A stretch of DNA of 8,226 nucleotides from Terriglobales bacterium (GCA_015655365.1 JAATFE010000157.1:1-8226), one strand, 5' to 3'; shown: positions 1-6,893, numbered from the stretch's first letter. Numbers and translations: made by a program. The notes: a model not told the origin generated them from the sequence alone.

Positions 1-309
1 CACCGCAAAGATGTCGTCCTCGATTTCGACGACCCGTTTGCCCTCGGTAATGGTGATCTCGCGTCCACGGGCTACGATGCGCTTGAAGGGCGTGAGTCCG
101 ATAAATGTGTAGCGGCCCACCTGCTCGCCGCCCTCCACCGACTCCAGAAGCACACACTCCCGCTCCGACCAGGCCGCGCGCAGGAAAGCCGAAACCGGCG
201 TTTCAAGGTCGGCCATCAACGTGCGGCAGACGGGGACAAGGGTATGCTCCTTGGCGAGCGCCAGGAACTCTTTGCGGCTGGGCTGGATGGGATGCGCAGA
301 GGTTTTCAC
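1..309 (-). CDS. trpE: Anthranilate synthase component I, N-terminal part (partial)
   Basis: TrpE converts chorismate, with ammonia or glutamine-derived ammonia from TrpG, to anthranilate, the first committed step of tryptophan synthesis in the cytosol. Only the first ~103 residues are in the window; the gene continues past the left edge. The visible part matches the TrpE N-terminal domain: an opening helix (SRKEFLALAKEHTLVPV, about residues 11-27), then ADLETPVSAFL (33-43), then LLESVEGGEQVGRYTFIG (54-71). In characterised TrpE proteins the LLES segment forms part of the feedback tryptophan site, so allosteric inhibition is likely. The start is taken as GTG at 307-309; a second in-frame GTG lies two codons upstream (313-315), and an in-frame stop lies before both. 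Neither has a clear Shine-Dalgarno, so the start could shift by 6 nt. The gene is divergent from the glutamate dehydrogenase gene. The chorismate-binding catalytic domain is outside the window. Confidence 0.9.
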   Translation of the reverse strand, partial: MKTSAHPIQPSRKEFLALAKEHTLVPVCRTLMADLETPVSAFLRAAWSERECVLLESVEGGEQVGRYTFIGLTPFKRIVARGREITITEGKRVVEIEDDIFAV

Positions 310-346
310 AAACACAAGTGTAATTGCGCCGGAAGCTCAAGCCTCA

Positions 347-361
347 CCGGCAGTTTGCCGG
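347..361. repeat. Short perfect palindrome in the trpE leader
   Basis: CCGGCA and TGCCGG form a perfect 6-bp inverted repeat around a 3-nt centre. It falls at or near the predicted 5' end of the trpE transcript. It could be an operator half-site pair or a 5'-terminal RNA hairpin. I see no Trp-codon-rich leader peptide, so classical attenuation is not supported. Confidence 0.4.
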
Positions 362-368
362 AGCGGCG

Positions 369-395
369 ATTGTATCCATTTGTCTTACGGAACAA
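369..395 (-). promoter_or_regulatory. Candidate sigma-70 promoter for trpE
   Basis: Reading the minus strand, a TACAAT -10 element (5 of 6 consensus; plus positions 369-374) is preceded by a weak -35 TTGTTC (390-395) at a short 15-nt spacing. Transcription would start near 361, giving a leader of about 50 nt before the trpE GTG. The -10 is good and the -35 poor, so this is a plausible rather than firm call. Confidence 0.35.
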
Positions 396-467
396 TTCTC
401 GTCACGATCCCCGCCAAAGGCCGATACTGAAGGGGCGGTGAATCCGGGAAGGGGGTTCCCAGGCGGC

Positions 468-496
468 TTGACGGGGCTTGCTGGCGGGCCTAAACT
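468..496 (+). promoter_or_regulatory. Candidate sigma-70 promoter for the glutamate dehydrogenase gene
   Basis: TTGACG (468-473, 5 of 6 match to the -35 consensus) is followed after exactly 17 nt by TAAACT (491-496, 4 of 6 match to the -10). A start near 503 would give a leader of about 90 nt. That leader contains an inverted repeat, TGTGGG (513-518) with TCCACA (525-530), the inner pair being G-U, around an A/T-rich loop; this could be an operator or hairpin. Confidence 0.5.
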
Positions 497-593
497 CACT
501 GGGGTTTGGGCATGTGGGATAAAATCCACACACTGAACCGGCAGGCAGGCTGCAGCAGCCTCGGCGGCAAGCAATTCGGAATTGGAGAAATTT

Positions 594-1871
<1,278 letters not shown>

Positions 1872-1901
1872 AGCGCCGGCTTGGGCGTTGCATCAGTTGA
1901 A

Positions 1902-1946
1902 CAAACAACAGCGGGGTGGGCATTCGGCCCATCCCGCTGTTGTTTG
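1902..1946 (+). terminator. Long hairpin terminator after gdhA
   Basis: A 20-bp stem (5' arm 1902-1921, 3' arm 1927-1946) with one G-U pair closes a 5-nt ATTCG loop, starting 30 nt after the gdhA stop. The 3' arm ends in TGTTGTTTG, a modest T-rich run, and the 5' arm is A-rich, so it could also act on the opposite strand. The stem is longer than usual for intrinsic terminators. Confidence 0.8.
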
Positions 1947-1950
1947 CGAG

Positions 1951-1964
1951 CTTGGCGCGCCAAG
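1951..1964. repeat. Perfect 14-bp palindrome upstream of pgsA
   Basis: CTTGGCGCGCCAAG is a perfect 14-bp palindrome with no spacer, lying between the gdhA terminator and a candidate pgsA -10 element. Its position, about 73-86 nt before the pgsA start, suits an operator, but chance cannot be excluded in GC-rich DNA. Confidence 0.4.
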
Positions 1965-1983
1965 ACGTTGCCTCGTTTGCCAG

Positions 1984-1992
1984 TGCAATAAT
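1984..1992 (+). promoter_or_regulatory. Possible extended -10 promoter for pgsA
   Basis: TGCAATAAT reads as an extended -10 (TG, one base, then AATAAT, 5 of 6 match). No convincing -35 lies at the right distance; the region where it would fall is next to the 1951-1964 palindrome. Transcription would start near 2000, leaving a leader of about 37 nt. Confidence 0.3.
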
Positions 1993-2036
1993 GAAAGAAA
2001 GCCAAAACGCTTTTCTTTTGGCCATGCGCACTCCAC

Positions 2037-2675
2037 ATGAACCTGCCCAACTCCATCACGATGAGCCGGATCGTCATGATCCCGGTGCTGCTGTGGATTC
2101 TCACGCCGCATTTCCCTTGGCAAGGGCACGGCGAGCAGGAGATTGCGGCGTCGGTGCTGTTTGTCCTCGCTTCGATTACCGACGGCCTCGACGGCTATCT
2201 GGCGCGCAAGCGCAAGCAGATCACCACTATGGGGATGCTGCTCGATCCGATCGCCGACAAGATCATGGTAACCGGTGCTCTGATCGCCTTGGTGGGCTAC
2301 AACCCGCAGGTGGTCAAGGTGTGGATCGTCGTGGTCATCATCGCCCGCGAATTCCTCATCTCCGGTCTGCGCTCGATCGCTTCCACAGAAGGCTTTACCA
2401 TCCAGGCCAGCGACTTGGGCAAGCTCAAGACAGTCATCCAGATCGTCGCCGTAGTCTCTGCGATCCTGGCCCACCAGTGGGATCAATGGCAGTTTGGCGT
2501 GCTGATTGTGCCGGTGCGCTGGATCGCCATTGCCGCTATCTACTTCGCGGTGCTGGTCTCCAGCATTTCCGCCATCGACTACTTCGTGGGCTTCTGGAAG
2601 CAGATTGACCATGCCTCCAAGGATCGCCGCAAGTCCTTTGTGCTGACCCGGCGCAAGACCGCCAACATACCCTAA
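2037..2675 (+). CDS. pgsA: CDP-diacylglycerol--glycerol-3-phosphate 3-phosphatidyltransferase
   Basis: PgsA is an inner-membrane enzyme that transfers the phosphatidyl group of CDP-diacylglycerol to sn-glycerol 3-phosphate, giving phosphatidylglycerophosphate and CMP, the committed step to phosphatidylglycerol and cardiolipin. The 212-aa protein carries the complete CDP-alcohol phosphatidyltransferase signature (D-x2-D-G-x2-A-R-x8-G-x3-D-x3-D) at residues 49-74, with the four metal-binding aspartates at 49, 52, 70 and 74. The N-terminus MNLPNSIT is typical of PgsA, which supports the ATG at 2037 although no good Shine-Dalgarno precedes it. Several hydrophobic membrane segments follow (about 11-23, 36-48, 76-88, 93-110, 130-143 and 157-185). 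The sequence reads as PgsA rather than phosphatidylserine or phosphatidylinositol synthase, but CDP-alcohol transferases can differ in acceptor. It is followed by a strong bidirectional hairpin and a convergent gene, so it is probably transcribed alone. Confidence 0.92.
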   Translation: MNLPNSITMSRIVMIPVLLWILTPHFPWQGHGEQEIAASVLFVLASITDGLDGYLARKRKQITTMGMLLDPIADKIMVTGALIALVGYNPQVVKVWIVVVIIAREFLISGLRSIASTEGFTIQASDLGKLKTVIQIVAVVSAILAHQWDQWQFGVLIVPVRWIAIAAIYFAVLVSSISAIDYFVGFWKQIDHASKDRRKSFVLTRRKTANIP

Positions 2676-2694
2676 GAGATTGAGATTTGGAAGG

Positions 2695-2746
2695 CAGCAT
2701 CAACAGCAGAGCCCCGGCCACGGCCGGGGCTCTGCTGTTGATGCTG
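2695..2746. terminator. Perfect 24-25 bp hairpin, bidirectional terminator
   Basis: An uninterrupted inverted repeat has arms 2695-2718 and 2723-2746, with a further C-G pair possible at the tip; the loop is CACG. It lies 19 nt after the pgsA stop and 12 nt beyond the stop of the convergent gas-vesicle-family gene, so it can serve both. Flanking T-runs are weak (TTGGATTTG on the plus strand). The outer part is A/T-mixed and the inner part is GC-rich (GAGCCCCGGCC). Confidence 0.8.
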
Positions 2747-2758
2747 GTTGGATTTGTC

Positions 2759-3592
2759 TCAAGCCAAGGCCGAAGCCGGTTCCAGAACGTTGACCTCGGC
2801 AATCGGAGGGACAACGGAAAGGACCGTCTCGGGCACCACAGCCTCCGCAGGCTGCGCCTGGGGATGAGCCGCACGCGTGAGCTTGTGGACAAAGTGGTAG
2901 GGCGGCCAGGGGCCGCTGATCTGCATCTGGCACTCGCGCATGGAAGCGCTCGTAGTGACGAATTTGTTCTGGTACCGCTCCACGCATTTGCGGTCGATCA
3001 GGTGGGCAATATCCAGAACCATCTTGCCGCTTTCGGTGAGCCGGCAACTGACTTCCTCGTCGAGCGGCATAAACAGCCGGTGCATCTGGAAGCTGACGGC
3101 GCGGGCGCGTGTTTGACGCTCCCGCTGGCGGGAGGCATTTTCACGCAGGTTGGTCAGATACTCCCTGCCCGCATTCTCTGCGGGCAGGCGCCGTTCAATC
3201 GCGCGGACGCAGCAGTCGTCAACCACGATCTTCAGGTGCATCTCGGTCTTACCGCGTAGTTTGTCGATGTTGCTGAGAAACTGGCGCTGGTTGGAACGGA
3301 TGGATTTGCGTAGGCTCTCGTCATCGTTGAAGACGGTCCCAAAACGGAATGGGAGAACCGTCGAATGTTGAAAGCATTCCGCAATGACCCGGGCATGATC
3401 TACGCCGGATTTTTGGCTCAAGGCCTCTGCTGGGTTATGTTCGCTGACGACAATAGCAAGGTCACTGGCAGGATAAAGAAAAACCTGATTACCGCTCACT
3501 CCTAAAACTGATTCCATGGGAACTGGTTTGCGGTGGCGGGCGATTTCAGGAAAGGATTGCTTTTCACCGATGCAGTAGGCATACCATGCCAT
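2759..3592 (-). CDS. GvpL/GvpF-family gas vesicle protein, orphan
   Basis: The 277-aa protein belongs to the GvpL/GvpF family, accessory or minor structural proteins of gas vesicles in organisms that make them. Diagnostic segments are MAWYAYCIGE at the N-terminus, VLPFRFGTVF (79-88) followed by a helix ending in LRGKTEMHLKI (112-122), GREYL (142-146), a charged helix rich in Arg/Glu (147-168) and GPWPPYHFV (227-235), the family's most recognisable C-terminal motif. The tail after ~240 is low-complexity and Pro/Val/Ala-rich. The start ATG at 3590-3592 has GGAGAG (plus 3600-3605) 7 nt upstream; the frame remains open 54 codons further, but that extension has no family-like sequence. No gvpA, gvpN or other gas-vesicle gene is visible, so its role is unclear: the rest of the cluster may be elsewhere, or the protein may have been put to another use. 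Membership of the family is well supported; function is not. Confidence 0.85.
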   Translation of the reverse strand: MAWYAYCIGEKQSFPEIARHRKPVPMESVLGVSGNQVFLYPASDLAIVVSEHNPAEALSQKSGVDHARVIAECFQHSTVLPFRFGTVFNDDESLRKSIRSNQRQFLSNIDKLRGKTEMHLKIVVDDCCVRAIERRLPAENAGREYLTNLRENASRQRERQTRARAVSFQMHRLFMPLDEEVSCRLTESGKMVLDIAHLIDRKCVERYQNKFVTTSASMRECQMQISGPWPPYHFVHKLTRAAHPQAQPAEAVVPETVLSVVPPIAEVNVLEPASALA

Positions 3593-3986
3593 AACGAGAC
3601 TCTCCGTGCGCGTGCGCTGGTTAGCGCCGCTCGTTGGTGAAACTCTGTGAACTTGAGAACAACTGCATAGTGGACATGAAGCCGAGTCCGTACAACTGAA
3701 AACTGATTGAACTAAGCCGAATAGTAGCCCTCTGAAAATACGACTGGCAACCAATTCCTGAACCTAACTTCGCAAAAGGTCACCTTCATCTCAAAATAGA
3801 CATTCGTATCGCCAACATAAACATTGATGCTGTGAAATGTAATTTACTATTTAATCACTGTAATGTCTGCAATTTGGTCGATATAGAACATAAAAACCAG
3901 CGGTTTTGAGGATTCCGGACGTGACCGGTCCTCGCATCGAGAAGGTGCGTGATTCTGGATCGATTTGTCCCAAATCTTTAAGGCTT
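3593..3986. other. Non-coding stretch with an AT-rich core
   Basis: This 394-bp gap lies between two minus-strand genes. I see no protein-coding signal and no tRNA or rRNA. It contains a small hairpin just upstream of the GvpL/F-family Shine-Dalgarno (GCGCT 3614-3618 with AGCGC 3623-3627), a core at 3781-3900 of roughly one-third G+C against roughly 60% for neighbouring genes, and hairpins at 3893-3933. No sigma-70 promoter with both boxes stood out for the GvpL/F-family gene, although it must be transcribed from somewhere here. Confidence 0.6.
3893..3933 (-). terminator. Candidate terminator of the coiled-coil membrane protein gene
   Basis: Two adjacent hairpins lie 54-94 nt beyond the stop of the gene at 3987-4622. 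The first met by the polymerase pairs TCCTC (3929-3933) with GAGGA (3908-3912), continuing with CCGG/CCGG across a 2-nt bulge. The second pairs GGTTTT (3902-3907) with AAAACC (3893-3898) around AGC, and on the minus strand ends in a GGTTTTT run suited to intrinsic termination. Confidence 0.45.
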
Positions 3987-4622
3987 TTACGGCAGGACGC
4001 GCTGAATGTGGAGATAGAGCACGACATTCAGGATGACGGATACGACCAGCAAGCCCAGCGCAAACAGCGCAAACATGTTGACCTTGTTGCCAACAGCCCG
4101 CAGGTCTTCCAGCAGCTCTTGCTGCTCGAGCGTATTGCGGTCCGTTGCCTCGCGCACCATCTCCAACTGGTCTTCAACCCTCTTGATCGAAGAGTTCTGG
4201 TCCACGATCTGATTGCGGAGATCGCGATGCTGGGCGTGAAGCTCTATCAGGCTGTTCTCAATCGGCTCCAGGTCGACCGGCGGGGCAGGAGGGGGAACTG
4301 GAGGATGGGGAGTAAGAAGGCTGGAGACCGCTGTCGCGACGTTTCCGTCCAGCAGAGGCAAAAGGCGTTGTACGAAGGGCAGGGTAGAGCGCAAAGCACC
4401 GAAGGCGCGCTGCAGGGCGGAAGACAGGTCCATGGGAGGCTCCGACGCCGAAGAGTTGGCCAGAGCTCGTCCTGGTGGCGGGACAGCCGCCGTGCGGCGT
4501 CCATCGCCCTGGGGCTCACTTCCAACCGGCAGCGGAGCGCCCGCGGCGTGCGGATGCGGTTCGTCTGCTTCACGTGCCCCAAAGTCCGGATTGCTCAAGC
4601 CAAAACCCTCTGGATCGGTCAT
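3987..4622 (-). CDS. Coiled-coil protein with a C-terminal membrane anchor, function unknown
   Basis: I do not recognise a named family for this 211-aa protein. Residues 1-63 are low-complexity and hydrophilic, rich in Pro, Gly, Ala, Asp and Glu. Residues 64-103 are amphipathic (DLSSALQRAFGALRSTLPFV). A proline-rich linker follows (105-116), then a Glu/Gln/Leu-rich heptad-like region (118-178) that probably forms a coiled coil. A single strongly hydrophobic segment (about 182-204) lies near the C-terminus with only a few residues after it, suggesting a tail-anchored protein facing the cytoplasm. The ATG at 4620-4622 is supported by AAGGA 5 nt upstream. It is divergent from the DUF502 membrane protein gene, which could mean a shared role at the envelope, but that is only context. 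The antisense frame is also open over this span; the start signal, coiled coil and anchor favour this strand. Confidence 0.75.
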   Translation of the reverse strand: MTDPEGFGLSNPDFGAREADEPHPHAAGAPLPVGSEPQGDGRRTAAVPPPGRALANSSASEPPMDLSSALQRAFGALRSTLPFVQRLLPLLDGNVATAVSSLLTPHPPVPPPAPPVDLEPIENSLIELHAQHRDLRNQIVDQNSSIKRVEDQLEMVREATDRNTLEQQELLEDLRAVGNKVNMFALFALGLLVVSVILNVVLYLHIQRVLP

Positions 4623-4640
4623 GGATATCCTTCTTTCTTC

Positions 4641-4648
4641 ACTATATA
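4641..4648 (-). promoter_or_regulatory. Candidate -10 element for the coiled-coil protein gene
   Basis: On the minus strand TATATAGT lies about 20 nt before the start codon; TATAGT (plus 4641-4646) matches 5 of 6 -10 positions. No clear -35 is visible. A start just downstream would leave a very short leader that still contains the Shine-Dalgarno. Confidence 0.35.
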
Positions 4649-4780
4649 AGGGATTTTCGCAAGGGTAAGAACTTTCCCGTCGAGGGCAATTCTGGGGGTA
4701 AGCTCTTCAAGCCAATCCTCTAGTCGCTGAACCGCGTTTCTGCTATTCGCCGCGTATCCTGATGAACAGGAGAAGTGCGT

Positions 4781-5470
4781 GTGAAACCAGTCTTTGTTCA
4801 TACCTTGCGCAGCCTGCAACGCAATATTCTAGCCGGAATCATCACGATTGGGCCTCTGTTTGTCACTTACTTGATTTTCAGCTTCCTGCTCGGTTCCCTG
4901 GCCAAGGCCGGCTTGCCCGTTGTCCAGTTGTTTGCCGAGGATTTCCCTCAGGCCTGGCTCAGTCATCCCTGGCTGCAATCGGTTCTCGCCGTCTTGCTTA
5001 CCTTGGTGGTGCTTTACGTCGTGGGCCGGGTCACTTCTCTTGTGATTGGCCGCCAGGCCTTCGACCTCTTTGAGGCGGCGTTGGAGCGGCTGCCTTTTGT
5101 GGCCAAAGTCTACACCTCGGTGCGCCAACTGTTGGACACGATGATGGCCAAGAAGGATACCAGCCAGCGGGTGGTGTTGATCGACTTTCCCATTGCAGGG
5201 CAGAAGAGCATTGGGTTTCTTACTCGCACCATGAACGATTCGACCACCGGGGAGGCGCTCGGGGCCGTTCTGTTGCCCAACGCCATCAACCCGACCTCGG
5301 CGTTTCTGCAAGTGCTTCCCCTGGATTGGATTACCGAGACAGACCTGACCATGGAGCAGGCCATGAGCATGTTGCTCACAGGCGGCGCGGTGGGACCGGA
5401 TACGATCCGCTACTCAAAGCCGGCGTTGGGCGCGGATGGGGGTGTTACGCCGCCTGTGCCCTTGGCTTGA
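4781..5470 (+). CDS. DUF502 family membrane protein
   Basis: A 229-aa protein of the DUF502 family, conserved bacterial inner-membrane proteins of unproven function. Two hydrophobic segments (about 14-40 and 64-88) are followed by a soluble C-terminal domain with family-like features: LPFVAKVYTSVRQLLDT (104-120), VVLIDFP (131-137), SIGFLT (143-148), VLLPNAINPTSAFLQVLP (163-180) and a glycine-containing segment ALTGG-like at LLTGGAVGPD (198-207). The start is taken as GTG at 4781 because AGGAG (4768-4772) is 8 nt upstream. An in-frame GTG at 4775 would leave only 2 nt and is less likely. The gene is divergent from the coiled-coil membrane protein gene and its last 26 bp overlap, tail to tail, with the broken antitoxin gene. 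I found no clear promoter in the 158 bp between the divergent genes for this strand. Confidence 0.88.
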   Translation: MKPVFVHTLRSLQRNILAGIITIGPLFVTYLIFSFLLGSLAKAGLPVVQLFAEDFPQAWLSHPWLQSVLAVLLTLVVLYVVGRVTSLVIGRQAFDLFEAALERLPFVAKVYTSVRQLLDTMMAKKDTSQRVVLIDFPIAGQKSIGFLTRTMNDSTTGEALGAVLLPNAINPTSAFLQVLPLDWITETDLTMEQAMSMLLTGGAVGPDTIRYSKPALGADGGVTPPVPLA

Positions 5471-5743
5471 TCTTGGCAAGGGATTTATTCCTTGCGGCAA
5501 CCCAAAGATCGCGGTCCATTTGCAGCCCAAGCCAGAACTGAGCGGAGTTCCCGAAATAGGCGCTGAGGCGCATCGCTGTATCTGCTGTGATCGACCGTTT
5601 GCCGCGCACCAGATCGTTTACCCGGGGCGCGGAGACGTGTAGTTCCTTTGCTAGTCGGTAACTCGATAGTCCCAGCGGCCCATGAATTCCGTCTTGAGAA
5701 TGTCGCCGGGATGAATCGAGTATGCGAAAGGGATCTTTTCCAT
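5445..5743 (-). pseudogene. higA: HigA-family antitoxin gene, frameshifted, no toxin partner
   Basis: HigA antitoxins are small XRE-type helix-turn-helix proteins that bind DNA and neutralise the HigB ribonuclease. Two frames together spell a whole HigA. The first starts at ATG 5741-5743 and reads MEKIPFAYSIHPGDILKTEF then MG. The second continues PLGLSSYRLAKELHVSAPRV, then NDLVRGKRSITADTAMRLSA and FWLGLQ, to the stop at 5445. They join at a GGG run (minus strand, plus positions 5679-5681), where one more G would restore the frame. Without it the first frame stops after 30 codons. The downstream frame can be opened from codons further upstream, but then its N-terminus loses the conserved HPGxxL segment. 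HigB normally precedes HigA; here only a hairpin lies upstream, so this is an orphan. A sequencing error in the G run is the main alternative to true decay, and an internal start giving a short HTH protein is possible. Confidence 0.75.
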
Positions 5744-5766
5744 AACGTCTCAGTATCCGCATCCGC

Positions 5767-5830
5767 GAAGCTCTTGATCGCAGCCGGATCTTAACGCTAA
5801 CCGTTAAGATCCGGCTGCGATCAAGACTTC
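5767..5830. terminator. Very long hairpin downstream of the flippase-like gene
   Basis: A perfect 25-bp stem (arms 5772-5796 and 5802-5826) closes a 5-nt CTAAC loop. Beyond a single bulged C (5771) four more pairs form (GAAG 5767-5770 with CTTC 5827-5830). It begins 4 nt after the stop of the minus-strand gene at 5835-6893 and ends 23 nt before the antitoxin start. It probably terminates the upstream transcript, but there is no following T-run on either strand, so a recoil, RNA-stability or protein-binding role is also possible. Confidence 0.6.
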
Positions 5831-5834
5831 ACGC

Positions 5835-6893
5835 TTATTCGGCGGGTAACACTTCCGGCAGTTCCTCGCTTGCGCTCTCGCTCTCCACGGTGATCTTGCG
5901 CAGGCTCACGTGCTCGAATTGGGCCCAGATCAGGCCCACCGGTATGATGCCCAGGAAGGTGACCACTAGCAGCGTGGCGGCGCAGGCTGTCGCTGGCTCC
6001 CAGGCCACACCAAAGAATTTTGACAGGGCCGCGGTCACAAAGCCGATCTGTGTAAACCAGCCCAGTACGGGCAGTTGGAAGATGCTGGCTCCGCCGCTGA
6101 CGACCATCAGCAACACGCACTTGGCTGGAGTCATCGACGCCAACTCGGGGCTGGCGACAAAGGCCTGTGTGGTCTCCAGATAGGCCAGGGAAATCAGCAC
6201 CCACATGCCCAGAGACAGGGATACAACGGCGGCGAAGTCCGAGAACGAATGCATGGTGTCCAGTCCGGTGCGGAAGGTGCGAACTTTACTCCCGATCGCG
6301 TGGCCGAGTTTCTTTGAGACGATTCCGAAAGAATCTTCGAGAAACGTGGCGACCATCCCGCCAGCCAGGCGCACGGCAACCAGAAAAAGCGCTCCCAGGA
6401 CAGTGAGGAGAAGCCCCCAGTAGGCGGTCTTCCTGACCAGTTCGGGATGAGGCATTGCTCCAGGCGGAGCCAGCAGGATGGCCAGGCAAAAGATCAGCGC
6501 CATGGCGCCGGCGTCGAAGAGCCGCTCCACAATGTAGACCGCAAACTGGTTGCTGAGCGGCAGGCCGGTCTTCTTGGAGACCAGGTAAGGACGCACCGGG
6601 TCCGCGATGCGGCCGATCAGCGCCACGGCGGTAAAGCCGATCACCTGCGTTCCCATCAGCGAGAAAAGCCCGACCTTCTTGTTGTGCCGCAGCAGCAGAG
6701 CCCAGCGCGCGGCACGGAAAGCGTAGGCCAAATAGATGCAGCCGGCGCCGATGGCAATCTTCCACCAGTTGGCCAGCGCCAATTGAGAACGAAAATCCGC
6801 AAAATCAAAGTGAATCTTGTCGCGTCCCCACACCACGAGGGCTGCCAGCGCCACCAGCGCCAATAGGCCCAGGACCAATTGCTTCTTGTTCAA
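5835..6893 (-). CDS. Lysylphosphatidylglycerol synthase/flippase-like integral membrane protein
   Basis: This 352-aa polytopic protein belongs to the family named for the transmembrane domain of lysylphosphatidylglycerol synthase (MprF N-terminal domain, UPF0104/AglD-like). Some members move lipids or lipid-linked sugars across the membrane. Typical features are an N-terminal membrane segment (about 5-23), RAARWALLLRH (60-70), the signature region GFTAVALIGRIADPVRPYLV (86-105) and VERLFD (122-127), then several further hydrophobic segments to about 326, and a short acidic cytoplasmic tail rich in Glu/Ser. No C-terminal aminoacyl-transferase domain is present, so it cannot itself lysinylate lipids; a transport role is inferred, substrate unknown. 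The start is TTG (6891-6893), supported by GGAG 5 nt upstream and by the lack of any nearby in-frame ATG before the first membrane segment. It has its own candidate promoter and is probably a single-gene unit ending at the long hairpin. Confidence 0.85.
   Translation of the reverse strand: MNKKQLVLGLLALVALAALVVWGRDKIHFDFADFRSQLALANWWKIAIGAGCIYLAYAFRAARWALLLRHNKKVGLFSLMGTQVIGFTAVALIGRIADPVRPYLVSKKTGLPLSNQFAVYIVERLFDAGAMALIFCLAILLAPPGAMPHPELVRKTAYWGLLLTVLGALFLVAVRLAGGMVATFLEDSFGIVSKKLGHAIGSKVRTFRTGLDTMHSFSDFAAVVSLSLGMWVLISLAYLETTQAFVASPELASMTPAKCVLLMVVSGGASIFQLPVLGWFTQIGFVTAALSKFFGVAWEPATACAATLLVVTFLGIIPVGLIWAQFEHVSLRKITVESESASEELPEVLPAE

Noticed and set aside
513..530. CRP/FNR-like site upstream of gdhA
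   Set aside because: The TGTGG and CCACA arms are 8 nt apart rather than the 6 nt expected for a CRP site, so only an unspecified inverted repeat is claimed.
1893..2612. Two long alternative frames (one per strand) over pgsA and its upstream region
   Set aside because: pgsA has the full CDP-alcohol transferase signature; both alternatives run through the gdhA terminator or opposite pgsA and look like low-complexity shadow translations.
2687..3259. Plus-strand frame opposite the GvpL/F-family gene
   Set aside because: It starts inside the terminator hairpin and is antisense to recognisable GvpL/F motifs.
3593..3754. N-terminal extension of the GvpL/F-family protein to an ATG at 3754
   Set aside because: The added 54 residues lack family similarity, and a good Shine-Dalgarno sits directly before the ATG at 3592.
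3906..4649. Plus-strand frame of 247 codons opposite the coiled-coil gene
   Set aside because: The minus-strand gene has a Shine-Dalgarno, a coiled coil and a membrane anchor; this frame has a poor start region and an Arg/Gln-rich shadow composition.
4619..4819. Minus-strand 66-codon frame overlapping the coiled-coil gene start by 4 nt (ATGA-type)
   Set aside because: The overlap is suggestive of coupling, but the frame runs through the DUF502 ribosome site and first codons, contains the candidate -10 for the downstream gene, and has no recognisable features.
6286..6765. Alternative minus-strand frame within the flippase-like gene, and plus-strand frames opposite it
   Set aside because: The flippase-like frame has regular hydrophobic segments and family motifs; the others are off-frame shadows.
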